Notes: generated by a model from the sequence alone, not told the origin. A DNA stretch of 64,000 nt from Kamptonema formosum PCC 10802 (GCF_000332335.1 NZ_KB235948.1:3346181-3410180); one strand, 5' to 3'; positions 27,312-37,178 are shown, numbered from the stretch's first letter. Numbers and translations: made by a program.

Positions 27312-29240
27312 CTATTGCGCGGATACCCGCCTAGCGGCACCGTTACGCACTGTCCCTGTTTTTGGCTGGTACTCGGGCACCAGATGCTGCAGCTCCGCCC
27401 GGATGCCGTCACCGTCCCCTCGGCGAGCTTGTGCGAACAGCGCCTCCAAGCGAGGCTGCAAAAATTCCCAGCGGATTTTAGACTCGTGGGCGCAGAAAAT
27501 CTTGGCATGCTTGGTCGGTCGGGCCTTGGCGCTGTCAATTAGCAATTCTTCATGGATCTTTTCTCCCGGGCGCAAGCCGGTGATTTGAATCTCAACATCT
27601 TGCCCGGGTTCCAAACCGCTCAGGCAAATCATCTGCACCGCCAGATCGTAAATCCGCACCGGCTCGCCCATATCCAGTAAGAAGACGTCGCCCCCTTTGG
27701 CCATTGCTCCCGCCTGAATCACCAGGGAAGCGGCTTCCGGGATGGACATGAAATAGCGAGTCATGTCCGGATGGGTCAGTGTAATCGGTTTGCCCTCCGC
27801 AATCTGTTTGCGGAAGCGGGGGACCACCGATCCGCTGCTGTCGAGGACATTGCCAAATCGAACCATTGTGAAGCAGGTGGTGGTTTTTGGCCGCTCGGCT
27901 AGCGCCTGCAAGATCAGTTCCGCCACCCGTTTCGTCGCTCCCATAATATTGGTGGGGCGAACCGCTTTATCGGTGGAAATCAAGACAAACTTGCTCACCG
28001 CGCACTCCAGCGAGCAGCGGGCTGCGGTCAGAGTCCCTAAAATGTTATTCCAAACACCCTGAGGGGGGTTGGCTTCTACCAGGGGCACGTGCTTGTAAGC
28101 AGCAGCGTGATACACCGTATCGACTTCATAGTTGCTCAAGACGGCCATCAGCTGGGCGGCATCGGTCACAGACCCCAAACAGGCCACCCTATTCAGCGTT
28201 GGGTGGGTTTCAGACAATTCCATGTCAATGCTGTAGAGGGCAAACTCGCTGACTTCGTAAAGCACCAGGCATTTGGGCTTCAAGGACGCGATCTGCCGGC
28301 ACAGCTCAGACCCTATCGAGCCGCCCGCGCCAGTCACCAGGACGCTTTTCTCCATGACATTCATCCGGAGCAATTCTAGATTCGGCGCAACTTCTTCCCG
28401 ACCCAGAAGGTCTGCAATATCAATGTTGCGAATTTTACTGATGGAGACTTTGCCAGATAAAATTTCGCCAATGGTGGGTACGGTCTTCACAGCCACGGAT
28501 AGGGGCTGCAAGCGCTGCAATATCTGAAGTCGGGTTTTGCCGTCTGCAGAGGGCATGGCCAGCAGGATAGTGTCAAATGGCTTTTTCACCCGGAGTTTGG
28601 CCAAATCAGCCGGCGAGTAAACCGTGAGTCCGTGAACGACTTGCTGGTGCAGAGAGGGGCTGTCATCCACAAAGGCGACCAGGCGATAGGCGGGGTTCGT
28701 CGCCAGCGATTGAGCCAGTTGAGAGCCGGTGGCTCCCGCACCGTAGATCACCACTCGCTCCGCAAAGGCACCGCGACGGGCGTAAGCCGTCACCTCGTAA
28801 ACCAGCCAGCGCAGACCAACCCGCACGCCCACCACGAACAGCAGGGTCAGGATAGCGTCGATGGCCAGAACTGAGCGCGGCAGTGGCCAGGACACAAACA
28901 AATAAGCAATAATTATCAGCAGCCCCGAGCTGATCCCGACGGCTTTGAGGACAGCCGTCAGCAAAAACTCCAAGCCGGTATAGCGCAGAATGGAGCGGTA
29001 AAGCCCCATAGCGCGAAAGCAAATGAGTTTGATACCAATCAGTATGGCAATTAACCAGACATAGCGATTGTTTTGTGGGATCGGGCCGAGAGAGCCAAAG
29101 CGGAGCAGCAGGGCCCAATAGATGGCCAGCAACAGCAAGACAGCATCGATGGCCATCAGTATATAGCGCTTTTGCCGTCTCGATAGAGAGTAAGCCGCTG
29201 TCTCAAGTACAGCTTCCAGGGATTTGATTGCTAAGTTCAC
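27312..29240 (-). CDS. Membrane-bound nucleoside-diphosphate-sugar 4,6-dehydratase (CapD/WbpM type)
   Basis: The 642-residue protein has an N-terminal block of four transmembrane helices (about 25-145), a first Rossmann-like domain (VVIYGAGATGSQLAQSL, about 185-200) and a catalytic SDR domain beginning VLVTGAGGSIGSELCRQI (about 298-315). HAAAYKHVPLVE and the STDKAVRPTNIMGATK stretch match the WbpM/PglF/FlaA1 group, in which the usual catalytic Tyr is replaced by Met followed by Lys. These enzymes make 4-keto-6-deoxy UDP-sugars for surface polysaccharide or glycan. The start is GTG at 29240. Confidence 0.92.
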   Translation of the reverse strand: MNLAIKSLEAVLETAAYSLSRRQKRYILMAIDAVLLLLAIYWALLLRFGSLGPIPQNNRYVWLIAILIGIKLICFRAMGLYRSILRYTGLEFLLTAVLKAVGISSGLLIIIAYLFVSWPLPRSVLAIDAILTLLFVVGVRVGLRWLVYEVTAYARRGAFAERVVIYGAGATGSQLAQSLATNPAYRLVAFVDDSPSLHQQVVHGLTVYSPADLAKLRVKKPFDTILLAMPSADGKTRLQILQRLQPLSVAVKTVPTIGEILSGKVSISKIRNIDIADLLGREEVAPNLELLRMNVMEKSVLVTGAGGSIGSELCRQIASLKPKCLVLYEVSEFALYSIDMELSETHPTLNRVACLGSVTDAAQLMAVLSNYEVDTVYHAAAYKHVPLVEANPPQGVWNNILGTLTAARCSLECAVSKFVLISTDKAVRPTNIMGATKRVAELILQALAERPKTTTCFTMVRFGNVLDSSGSVVPRFRKQIAEGKPITLTHPDMTRYFMSIPEAASLVIQAGAMAKGGDVFLLDMGEPVRIYDLAVQMICLSGLEPGQDVEIQITGLRPGEKIHEELLIDSAKARPTKHAKIFCAHESKIRWEFLQPRLEALFAQARRGDGDGIRAELQHLVPEYQPKTGTVRNGAARRVSAQ

Positions 29241-29304
29241 GGGAGCTCTGTTAGTTGCTATGATTTAAGTCGTATTTGTAAAGATTTGCATACAATCTAG
29301 TCCC

Positions 29305-29649
29305 ATGTTGCTGAAATCCACAACTCGCCACATTCACATATTTGCCGCCGACGTTGAGAACAACGAACTCGTTCCGAACGAGCGGGTCTTAACCCTGGAC
29401 GTCGATCCAGACAATGAACTGAACTGGAATCCAGACGCCCTGCAGCAGGTCTACCGCAAATTTGAGGAACTGGTGGACTCCAGCAGCGGGGCTGACTTGA
29501 CAGAATATAACATCCGCCGGATTGGTTCGGATTTGGAGCATTTTGTGCGCTCCCTCCTCCAACGTGGCCAAATCAGTTACAACCTTAACAGTCGGGCACT
29601 CAACTACAGTATGGGACTCCCTCAGGTAGTTTCTCCAGACAGCCCGTAA
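29305..29649 (+). CDS. ndhM: NAD(P)H-quinone oxidoreductase subunit M
   Basis: NdhM is a peripheral subunit of the cyanobacterial and chloroplast NDH-1 complex in respiration and cyclic electron flow at the thylakoid. The 114-residue protein matches the family in length and sequence: MLLKSTTRHIHIFAADVEN at the N-terminus, then VLTLDVDPDNELNWNPDALQ and RRIGSDLEHFVRSLLQRG. It is divergent from the dehydratase gene with only 64 bp between the start codons, which must contain both promoters. Confidence 0.95.
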   Translation: MLLKSTTRHIHIFAADVENNELVPNERVLTLDVDPDNELNWNPDALQQVYRKFEELVDSSSGADLTEYNIRRIGSDLEHFVRSLLQRGQISYNLNSRALNYSMGLPQVVSPDSP

Positions 29650-29878
29650 ACTTTTTAGCATCAAATCTGCATATTAGACAAGCGAGATAGCCCAGACAGC
29701 AAGCCATTGCGCCCGACAGGAGGTGAGATATATTATATCATGAGATGTTGTTTTTGGCAACCGGCAGGCGAAATGAACCTGGAGGGCAGGCGGCAGCGAA
29801 ATAAGCAAATTAAATGAATAGAATCTCAGTGCGGCCCTTCAGTGCGAAGGGCCCGAAGGGAGGGTGGCTGGCACAGCC

Positions 29879-30223
29879 TCAGTGGCTGCTGCTGCCGGTC
29901 GTCTCGCCCTCGGCCAAGCCCTGACCGGTGCCGCCGGCGTGAGGGCTGTCGCTTGGGGCACCGGCGGGCTTGTGACGCTTTTGCATTCGCTGCAAAAACT
30001 GTTTGTGGGCGATTTGGCGATTGGCCATGAAGCGACTCCAAAAACCAGGGACAAACCGGTCCATCGTCTCAGAGAGCACCCAAGCGTTAAGACTCATCAT
30101 CTTATAATTCATCTCCTGAGACTGCTTGAGCGCTGCGATCCACTGCTCAATCTCCAGGCTGTCGGGCCATTCTGGCTCTAATCTCGGTGGGTTGGGGAAT
30201 GAGTCGAATTTATCTGCGGGCAT
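29879..30223 (-). CDS. Hypothetical protein, helical
   Basis: The 114-residue product (start MPADKFDSF at 30223 with GAGGT about 11 nt upstream) contains a helical segment SLEIEQWIAALKQSQEMNYKM and an aromatic stretch DRFVPGFWSRFMANRQIAHKQFLQRM, then a Gly/Ser-rich tail. The frame is open upstream to a GTG at 30322. I do not recognise the family. Strong helical organisation and normal codon use favour a real gene. Confidence 0.6.
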   Translation of the reverse strand: MPADKFDSFPNPPRLEPEWPDSLEIEQWIAALKQSQEMNYKMMSLNAWVLSETMDRFVPGFWSRFMANRQIAHKQFLQRMQKRHKPAGAPSDSPHAGGTGQGLAEGETTGSSSH

Positions 30224-30988
30224 GGCGATTGCTGACCTCGGTAGGTGCTGGGCTGTCGGTGGCAGGCCGGTGAGAGTGCTTTGGCTGTCAGGAACTCCGA
30301 AGATTTTTCCCAACAGCCTCACAGGCCCGGGGTCCCTGGGCGCTCCCTGCCCTACCCAGAAGGGGATCGGAGAAATGTGTGCTGCTGTTCTGAGATGCCC
30401 CCTGAGCTTTTCCAGATAGGGACTCTTTCAACTCATCTTTGAGTCGCACGGGGAAGACCCACAGTCGCGGTTGACGGGCGGACTGTTGAGGGAAATTTCC
30501 AGCCACTTTAACATCAAATCTAAAATCTGGCGCGCCGCTCCTCCCAGGGGGAGGTCCCCTAGCGGGCTGCCAGTTCTTAGCGGGACACAGGCGTTCAGTC
30601 CCAGCCCCTCTCGGAGCGACCCCGTTTGCCAGCCTCTCCCCCTGTGGCGATCAGCGGCTCTCACGGGCTTTGGGAGAATAGCGCCAAAGCGAACAAACTG
30701 TCCCGGTTTCAGCGGCTAGCCCCCGGCGCGACAGTTCTGGACAGTAGCTCGGGCAGCGCCGGGCGCGGCGTGAAAGTCTGCGGGCTGCTGCGCCACAATA
30801 AAAGTAACTCTAACAGTGCGGGCACGCCAGTCAAATGTCAAAACTCAATCCGCGCTCTTTGTCAGGCACTACAATCGGAATCGGCACTCCTATTAAAGAA
30901 TTTGAGCGTCGCACCCTACCGCTGCCCTCTCTTGGCGTCGGCTAACTAGAGCTAAAGCAACTCAGGCTGATAGGCGCGAGGAATCCCC
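30224..30988. other. Long intergenic region without a recognisable gene
   Basis: About 765 bp in which several short overlapping frames are open but none has family resemblance or a good ribosome site. It presumably carries the promoter of the phosphatase gene. Confidence 0.55.
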
Positions 30989-33529
30989 ATGCAACACAAT
31001 GTGGCAAAGATCAACTGCTCTAACCCTACCTGTCAGGCTCCCAATCCCGAGAGCAACAGGTTTTGCGAGAAATGCCGGACACCCCTGCCGGTTCGCTACC
31101 TGTGGGCAATCGGCGCAGGTGCCGCCGCCTGTAAGCCTGGGGAAATATTAGCCGACCGCTACTGGGTCAAGCGTGACCGCATTCTGCTCGACACCAAACC
31201 CGGACTCGCACCAGCGATGCCCGAGGAAATTCCGCCGGAACTCGCACCCTATCTCAGACTTTTCCCCTACAGGCTGCACGTCCCCCAAGTGTACGGGCAC
31301 CTGCCCCGCCCCGTACGCCAGACAAAAGACATCTGGCTGCTGGAGGGGGCTCCCATCGCTGCAGAAAGTTCCCCAAAAGCCGCAGCCACCAACCCCAACG
31401 CGCCGGTCGCCGCCCAACTGCGGCCCCAACTGGACAGCGCCTGGAAAGAGGCTACCGCCATGCGCCAGCTGAATTGGCTGTGGCAGATCGCTCAACTCTG
31501 GCAGCCGTGCCACACCGAAGGCGTCGCCTCCAGCCTGCTGAACCCAAAACTGCTGCATGCCGAAGGGCAAATCGTCCGGCTGCTGGAACTTGAACCCGAC
31601 CGGCAGCCCCGAAGCCTGTCGGAACTCGGTCATCTTTGGTCGAAATGGGTTCCCCAGGCTAAACCCCAGATTCTTCCCTTTCTAGAAAAACTTTGCCAGC
31701 TGCTGGTTGAGGGACGCCTGCACCCCGAAAAACTGGTGGACCTGTTGGATGAAGCTCTGGCTGTTTGCGGGCAAACCCAAGAACGCACCTGCCAGATTGC
31801 TACCCTCAGCGACACCGGCCCGATGCGCCGGCGCAACGAGGACGCCTGCTACCCGGACAGCGGCGCATTCCTGACATTGAAATCCACTTCCGAAGTTCTC
31901 ACTATTGTTTGCGATGGCATTGGCGGACATGAAGGCGGCAATGTCGCCTCGGCAACAGCGATTGAAACCATCCAGAATCGTGTGGGAAATCTCCAGTCTC
32001 GCCAAGCCGGTTTAACCCCTCAAACCCTAATCGAAGAATTAGAACAATCAGCCCGCGCTGCCAATGATTCCATCAGCGATCGCAATAATGAGGAACAGCG
32101 CCAGGGTCGCCAGCGCATGGGCACAACCCTGGTGATGGCTGTCGCCCGCGCTCACGAAATCTACATCACCCATGTCGGCGACAGTCGCGCCTACTGGATC
32201 TCACGCCCTGGCTGCTATCAGGTGACGCTCGACGATGATGTCGCCTCTCGGGAGGTGCGCCTCGGATACGCCCTCTACCGCGATGCCGTGCAGCAGCCGG
32301 CAGCCGGCTCCCTGGTTCAAGCTTTGGGAATGGGTGCCTCCAACATGCTCCACCCCACCGCTCAGCGCTTTGTTGTGGACGAAGACTGCATTTTCCTGCT
32401 CTGCTCCGATGGCCTGAGCGACAACGACCGAGTTGAGCAATCCTGGGAAAGCGAAATTCTGCCGGTGCTAGGAGACACTCGCGATCTCCACACCTGCGCC
32501 AAGAAACTTGTAGACATCGGCAACAGCGAAAATGGCCACGACAATGTGACTGTCGCTCTCCTCTACTGTCAGGTCAGGGAGAACAGCAGCGCCGAAGTTT
32601 CATTTCAATCTTTGCTCGCTGAGCTAGACGCCGTTCCTCCCCCCGCACCAGGCTCCGATCCCACTGCTCAGACCGCCCCCACCCTGATTCAGCCTCCCCA
32701 TCCCGGTTCGTCACGCGGACGCACCTTGATGGTGTCCCGCCCTCTCACCGGCGCGAGCCCACTCCCTATCCTGCTGTTAATTGCTTTACTCCTGGGAGTG
32801 GGGGTTCCGGCACTTGCCTACTTTTTCATTCCTGAGTTTAAGGAGAAGATTGTTCCCGATCTCAAGGAGAAGATTAGTTCCCTAATCAGCCGCACTGGCA
32901 ATTCCAGTTCTGAGCAAGGTTCCACCGGCACGCCGGCACCCGCCACCCCATCTGCCAGTGCTTCCCCCGCATCTCTGGCTTCCGGTTCGCTGATACGAAT
33001 CGCCAATCCTCCCGCAGAAAACGCTCAGGTCAAGAGCGATCCAGTCGTGCTGTTCAGCAAAGCCGAAGAGCAAGAAGTAGTCGGGACTGTTCCCGCCGGC
33101 AGTGTTTTGCAAGTCCTCAGGAAACACGAGACGCTCAAGTGGGTAAAGCTGAAGGTCTGCTGGACGCCTGACGGTGCCGGCAGGCCGGCATCAGCGCCAG
33201 AAGAAAACAATCCTGTATCTCCCAAGAAAAACAGTCCGGACAAACCGGCACAGGCACCTGTCGGCAAACCCACAACCCCAACCCCGCGCACAGCGCCACC
33301 CCTTGGCAGATCGGCTACCGCAACCCTGGAAACACCGGCATCTCAATCCCCGGCACCGCCGCCGGTGCGACCCGGGGACACCGGATGGGTGCTCGAAGAG
33401 AAGCTTCTCCCTGTGGCTGTCGAGATACCCGACCGGGAACTTGTGCCGGAGGGTGCGTGTTCTGACCCCGCTCAAGATGGCGGAGCACCGGCAACAACTC
33501 AGCCGGCACCGGCGGAATCGCCCCAGTGA
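30989..33529 (+). CDS. Zinc-ribbon PP2C Ser/Thr phosphatase with membrane span and SH3-like tail
   Basis: The 846-residue protein begins with a zinc ribbon (Cys10, Cys15, Cys26, Cys29), then an unassigned region to about 260, then a PP2C phosphatase domain (about 265-530) with the metal-site motifs SDTGPMRRRNEDA, VCDGIGGHEGG, THVGDSRAYW and LLCSDGLSDND. A transmembrane helix (PLPILLLIALLLGVGVPALA, about 590-610) precedes a proline/alanine-rich stalk and a C-terminal SH3-like module (VVGTVPAGSVLQVL, then DTGWVLEEKLLPV). The start has GAGGA upstream. It is followed by a Ser/Thr kinase gene on the same strand that carries an almost identical membrane and C-terminal segment, so the pair probably acts on common substrates at the membrane. 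Confidence 0.92.
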   Translation: MQHNVAKINCSNPTCQAPNPESNRFCEKCRTPLPVRYLWAIGAGAAACKPGEILADRYWVKRDRILLDTKPGLAPAMPEEIPPELAPYLRLFPYRLHVPQVYGHLPRPVRQTKDIWLLEGAPIAAESSPKAAATNPNAPVAAQLRPQLDSAWKEATAMRQLNWLWQIAQLWQPCHTEGVASSLLNPKLLHAEGQIVRLLELEPDRQPRSLSELGHLWSKWVPQAKPQILPFLEKLCQLLVEGRLHPEKLVDLLDEALAVCGQTQERTCQIATLSDTGPMRRRNEDACYPDSGAFLTLKSTSEVLTIVCDGIGGHEGGNVASATAIETIQNRVGNLQSRQAGLTPQTLIEELEQSARAANDSISDRNNEEQRQGRQRMGTTLVMAVARAHEIYITHVGDSRAYWISRPGCYQVTLDDDVASREVRLGYALYRDAVQQPAAGSLVQALGMGASNMLHPTAQRFVVDEDCIFLLCSDGLSDNDRVEQSWESEILPVLGDTRDLHTCAKKLVDIGNSENGHDNVTVALLYCQVRENSSAEVSFQSLLAELDAVPPPAPGSDPTAQTAPTLIQPPHPGSSRGRTLMVSRPLTGASPLPILLLIALLLGVGVPALAYFFIPEFKEKIVPDLKEKISSLISRTGNSSSEQGSTGTPAPATPSASASPASLASGSLIRIANPPAENAQVKSDPVVLFSKAEEQEVVGTVPAGSVLQVLRKHETLKWVKLKVCWTPDGAGRPASAPEENNPVSPKKNSPDKPAQAPVGKPTTPTPRTAPPLGRSATATLETPASQSPAPPPVRPGDTGWVLEEKLLPVAVEIPDRELVPEGACSDPAQDGGAPATTQPAPAESPQ

Positions 33530-33676
33530 GCCCCTGCAGCTCAGTTAAGAGTTATTCTGTTTAATTGCACTGCTATATTTTATCTGGCGCAGCAGCCGCT
33601 GCGGGGCATTTGGATTGAGTGGCGGCAATTTCTGTGCGAGATTTACCACAGTCTCAATCTGCCGCTTCCTCGATCT

Positions 33677-34870
33677 ATGAGCCACTGCATTAACCCCAAG
33701 TTCCCAAACCCCCAAAATCGCGACACCCAGATGTTCTGCTCTAGCTGTGGCTCGGAACTGCTCTTGGAAGCACGCTATCGGGTCATGCGTCTTCTCGGAC
33801 AAGGTGGCTGTGGCAAAACTTTTGAGGTGAGCGACCGCGACGGCACCCCCAAAGTCCTCAAAATCCTGATTAACAATCATCCCAAATATCTAGAGCTATT
33901 CCAGCGAGAAGCCCTAGTCCTAAGCCAGCTGAATCATCCTGGCATTCCCAGAGTTGAACCAGATGCCTATTTCACCTTCTCCCCCAAAAACAGCACCGAG
34001 CCATTGCACTGTCTGGTAATGGAAAAAATAGAGGGGCTGGATTTGTCTGAGTACCAACAGCTGCGGCCAAATCGCCCCATCAGCCAGAAAGTGGCAATCG
34101 AATGGCTGACTCAGCTGGCTGCAGTTCTGCAAGAAGTGCACAGCCAGAACTTTTTTCATCGGGATATCAAGCCGTCTAATATTATGCTGAGGGCTGATGG
34201 AAATCTGGTGCTGATTGATTTTGGCACGGTGCGGGCAGTTACAGGAACTTATGTGGCGAAACAAGCTGCCGGGCAAGTGACGGGAGTGGTTTCTGCCGGG
34301 TACACCCCACCAGAGCAAATTAACGGTCAGGCTGTGCCGCAATCGGATTTCTTTGCCTTGGGGCGGACTTTTGTTTATTTACTCACAGGTAAAGAGCCTG
34401 GAGAATTTTATGACGCTACGACTGACGAGTTGCGCTGGCGGAACAGTGCGGCAGGCATCTCGCCTGTATTTGCAGATTTGATCGACAGTCTTATGGTGCG
34501 TTTAGCCAGTCAGCGCCCTCAAACAGCCAAGGAGATTTTGCAAAAGCTGGCAGAGATTAACCGCGCTTTGTATCCGCCTAAGCCACCTGTTCCAGTTTCC
34601 CCATCTCCTAATTCCGCTCCTGCTAATGCACCGGCACTGCTGCCTTTGCGCCCGCTTCTCGCAGCAATTCCGCCGCCGGTGTTATTGCCCCACCCTCTCC
34701 CCGCCGTGAGCCCACTCCCTATCCTGCTGTTAATTGCTTTACTCCTGGGAGTCGGGGTTCCCGCACTTGCCTACTTTTTCATTCCTGAGTTCAAGGACAA
34801 GATTATTCCTGAACTCAAGTACAAGATTAATTCCCTAATCGTAATCGACCGCACTGGCAAGAGCCGGTAG
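33677..34870 (+). CDS. Cys-motif Ser/Thr protein kinase, C-terminally truncated
   Basis: The 397-residue kinase starts with a short cysteine motif (Cys4, CSSC at 21-24) as in cyanobacterial 4-Cys kinases, then a complete kinase fold: glycine loop GQGGCGKT (41-48), Lys62, HRDIKPSN (161-168) and DFG (181-183). A proline-rich linker leads to a transmembrane helix (about 348-368) identical to that of the upstream phosphatase. The protein then stops at RTGKSR because, relative to the phosphatase, the stalk is deleted and a further 4 nt are missing. The lost C-terminal module remains as an out-of-frame segment at 34870-35346. The kinase domain itself looks active. Confidence 0.9.
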   Translation: MSHCINPKFPNPQNRDTQMFCSSCGSELLLEARYRVMRLLGQGGCGKTFEVSDRDGTPKVLKILINNHPKYLELFQREALVLSQLNHPGIPRVEPDAYFTFSPKNSTEPLHCLVMEKIEGLDLSEYQQLRPNRPISQKVAIEWLTQLAAVLQEVHSQNFFHRDIKPSNIMLRADGNLVLIDFGTVRAVTGTYVAKQAAGQVTGVVSAGYTPPEQINGQAVPQSDFFALGRTFVYLLTGKEPGEFYDATTDELRWRNSAAGISPVFADLIDSLMVRLASQRPQTAKEILQKLAEINRALYPPKPPVPVSPSPNSAPANAPALLPLRPLLAAIPPPVLLPHPLPAVSPLPILLLIALLLGVGVPALAYFFIPEFKDKIIPELKYKINSLIVIDRTGKSR

Positions 34871-35346
34871 TGCTGTTTCGCAACCCGGAACTGCAAGAAG
34901 TTATCGGGACTGTTCCCGCCGGCAGTGTTTTGCAAGTCCTCAGGACAGACGAGACGTTTAAATCGGTAAGGCTGAAGGTCTGCTGGACGCCTGCCGGTGC
35001 CGGCAGGCCGGCATCAGGGCCAGATGAAAACAATCCTGTGTCTCCCAAGAAAAACAGTCCGGACAAACCGGCACCTGCCGGCAAACCCACAACCCCAACC
35101 CCGCGCACAGCGCCCCCCCTTGGCAAATCCGCTACCGCAACCCTGGAAACACCGGCATCTCAATCCCCGGCACCGCTGCCGGTGCGACCCGGGGACACCG
35201 GATGGGTGCTCGAAGAGAAGCTTCTCCCTGTGGCTGTCGAGATGCCCGACCCGACACTTGTGCCGCTGGGTGAGTGTCCTGACCCCGCTCAAGATGGCGG
35301 AGCACCGGCAACAACTCAGCCGGTACCGGCGGAATCGTCCCAGTGA
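34870..35346 (+). pseudogene. Detached SH3-like C-terminal module of the kinase
   Basis: This 158-codon frame encodes the same stalk and SH3-like tail as the phosphatase C-terminus (VIGTVPAGSVLQVLR, then DTGWVLEEKLLPVAVE), with high DNA identity. It is out of frame with the kinase. Its first possible codon, GTG at 34870, overlaps the kinase stop (TAGTG), so coupled re-initiation could still make a separate soluble module. It is more likely the remnant of a frameshifted kinase tail. Confidence 0.75.
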
Positions 35347-35753
35347 GCTAAGGCAACTCAGTTAAGCTTTTAGACTTTTAATCTGCTTGTACATTGAAAG
35401 GGGCAGAGCCTCAATACCGCCGTATACAAGCCCTGCCTGGGAATGATCGGATAGGTATGTATCGCAAATAAAATGTATTAAGATTTTAAGGATTCCATTT
35501 CATTGCATGACTGTATAAACCGTTACGCTTTTAACCGGCGTGTTCAGCGGAACACCAAACTGCACACCGGCATCCCCCTCACCCGGCGGCTGGTGAGGCT
35601 TGTGGGAATCCGACCGGTGCGCGGATATCTCGATTCCCGACGCCACACTTGCAGACCAGTCGCGTCTGTGTGAGGAGAGTGACCCCACACCGGAGCTTGT
35701 GTCCGGTAAACCAACCCACCAATGACCGCAGAACAAATCGTTTATGATTGAGC
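35347..35753. other. Intergenic region without a supported gene
   Basis: About 400 bp between the kinase remnant and the IS630-type gene. Minus-strand open frames occur but none resembles a known protein. Confidence 0.5.
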
Positions 35754-35780
35754 AGACAATTTCCGACTATAGAATTGTCT
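35754..35780 (+). promoter_or_regulatory. Palindrome over the promoter of the IS630-type ORF
   Basis: AGACAATT and AATTGTCT form an inverted repeat with 11 nt between them, ending 1 nt before the ATG at 35782. TAGAAT within the second arm, about 16 nt after TTGAGC, is a possible -10/-35 pair. Transcription would then start at or next to the ATG, giving a leaderless message. It could be an autoregulatory operator. Confidence 0.45.
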
Positions 35781-35781
35781 A

Positions 35782-36237
35782 ATGCCCAAACGACTGTCAA
35801 TCGAACCCCACTTGAGCCTGAAAGAGCTAGAGACTAGGTATCGCAAAGCCAAAGATCCGGTGGCCCGCAGCCACTGGCAGATTGTCTGGCTCCTCGCCCA
35901 AGGCAAACCGACTCGCGCCGTGGTGGAGGCAACCGGCTACTCTGCCACCTGGGTGCGGAAAATTGCCGGTCGCTACAACCAGTACGGCCCGGATGGGCTT
36001 GGAGATAGGCGGCACGAAAATCCAGGGGGTGAGCCGCTGCTGTCCGAACAGCAGCAGGAGGAACTCTTGCAAGCCCTGCAAGGGCCCGCGCCCGATGGCG
36101 GGCCCTGGAATAGCCGCAAGGTGGCGGAGTGGATGGCGGACAAGCTCGGGCGTCAGGTGCCGGATCAGCGAGGCTGGGACTACCTGCAGCGCCTGGGTGT
36201 TAGCGTCGCCCGCCCGCGCCGCCTTAAAGCGCGTTGA
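35782..36237 (+). CDS. Orphan IS630-family OrfA (helix-turn-helix part)
   Basis: The 151-residue protein matches the N-terminal half of IS630-type transposases: a helix-turn-helix region (THAVVEA-like TRAVVEATGYSATWVRKIAGRYN, 44-66), GLGDRRHENPGG, and a second winged-helix segment (WNSRKVAEWMADKLGR). The DDE catalytic half normally encoded immediately downstream is absent; after the stop come heptamer repeats and cobS on the other strand. It is either a transposase remnant or a domesticated DNA-binding protein. Members of this family use TA targets, like the MITEs in this window. Confidence 0.8.
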   Translation: MPKRLSIEPHLSLKELETRYRKAKDPVARSHWQIVWLLAQGKPTRAVVEATGYSATWVRKIAGRYNQYGPDGLGDRRHENPGGEPLLSEQQQEELLQALQGPAPDGGPWNSRKVAEWMADKLGRQVPDQRGWDYLQRLGVSVARPRRLKAR

Positions 36238-36305
36238 ATAGTTTTGGGGTGCTTTGAAATCTGAAAAACCGGGTATGGGGGCAGCGGGTGATGGGGCATG
36301 GGGTG

Positions 36306-36347
36306 CAATGCCCAATGCCCAATGCCCAATGCCCAATGCCCAATGCC
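36306..36347. repeat. Six tandem CAATGCC heptamers
   Basis: A short tandem heptamer array followed by degenerate copies. Related GGGCAT-rich stretches occur near 39657-39695 and 46876-46912. This is a class of repeat common in cyanobacterial intergenic DNA. Confidence 0.95.
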
Positions 36348-36371
36348 CAATTCCCAACTTCCCCCAATGAT

Positions 36372-37178
36372 TTAAAGCCAATTGCCAAGACCGGTGAGCA
36401 GGCAGAGCAACAGCGCCTCAGTCCACTCCACCACCGCCCCGTAGGTGTCGCCGGTGTGGCCCCCTAATTTGCGGTTAAACCAGGCACCGGCGAGGACAGC
36501 AATCGCACCGCCGCCAGTGGCCATGCCGGCAGCCAGCCGCCAGCGGTTGGGAGCGAGGGCAATTTGCACCGCACTGAGTCCCAGCAGCAACAGCAGTCCG
36601 GGAAGCAAATCCAGGGGGGAGCGGGCGGAGGCTTTGTGAATCGCACCTTTGCCGGTGGCTTTCAGGTAGGGATAGCGAGCGATGGCCACCAGCTGGCCCC
36701 ACCGGCCCCAGCCCGCTGCGGCCATAATGGCTAGCGGGCGGCACGCTTCTAAATCGTGGAGGGCGGCGGTTTTCAGCAGCATCAGGGCCACTGCCGCCAT
36801 CGCTCCAAAAGCGCCGGTGCGGCTGTCGGCCATCACTTCCAGACGCCGGTTGGGGTCCAACACTGCTAGCCCGTCGGCGGTATCCATCGCGCCGTCAAGG
36901 TGAAGTCCGCCGGTGAGGGCAATCCAAGCCACCACCACCAAAGCGGACCGGGTTAATACCGGCATGCCGAGCAGCTGCAAGCCGGCATCCAAAAGCCCCA
37001 AAAGTCCGCCAATCATCACCCCAATGGCCGGTGCGAGACGGGCAACGCCCCGAAAATCCTTTGTCCAAGCCTGTGGGACCGGCAAACAGGTGTAGAACGC
37101 CACCGCCGCCGCCAGGGCTGTTCCAGAGGAGCGCAAAAACTCAAAACCCCTGTCGGTGAACCGCTGATACTCCGCCAT
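36372..37178 (-). CDS. cobS: Adenosylcobinamide-GDP ribazoletransferase (cobalamin synthase)
   Basis: CobS joins adenosylcobinamide-GDP to alpha-ribazole in the last steps of the cobalamin pathway, in the membrane. The 268-residue protein has about six hydrophobic segments and the family motif [15 protein letters not shown] (about 90-105), plus [13 protein letters not shown]. The ATG at 37178 (MAEYQRF) is preferred over an upstream GTG-region extension. No other cobalamin gene is adjacent. Confidence 0.93.
   Translation of the reverse strand: MAEYQRFTDRGFEFLRSSGTALAAAVAFYTCLPVPQAWTKDFRGVARLAPAIGVMIGGLLGLLDAGLQLLGMPVLTRSALVVVAWIALTGGLHLDGAMDTADGLAVLDPNRRLEVMADSRTGAFGAMAAVALMLLKTAALHDLEACRPLAIMAAAGWGRWGQLVAIARYPYLKATGKGAIHKASARSPLDLLPGLLLLLGLSAVQIALAPNRWRLAAGMATGGGAIAVLAGAWFNRKLGGHTGDTYGAVVEWTEALLLCLLTGLGNWL

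Noticed and set aside
21356-34870. TerY-type triad of vWA protein, PP2C phosphatase and kinase
   Set aside because: The vWA gene is 7 kb from the phosphatase-kinase pair, on the other strand, with unrelated genes between, so a linked system is not supported.
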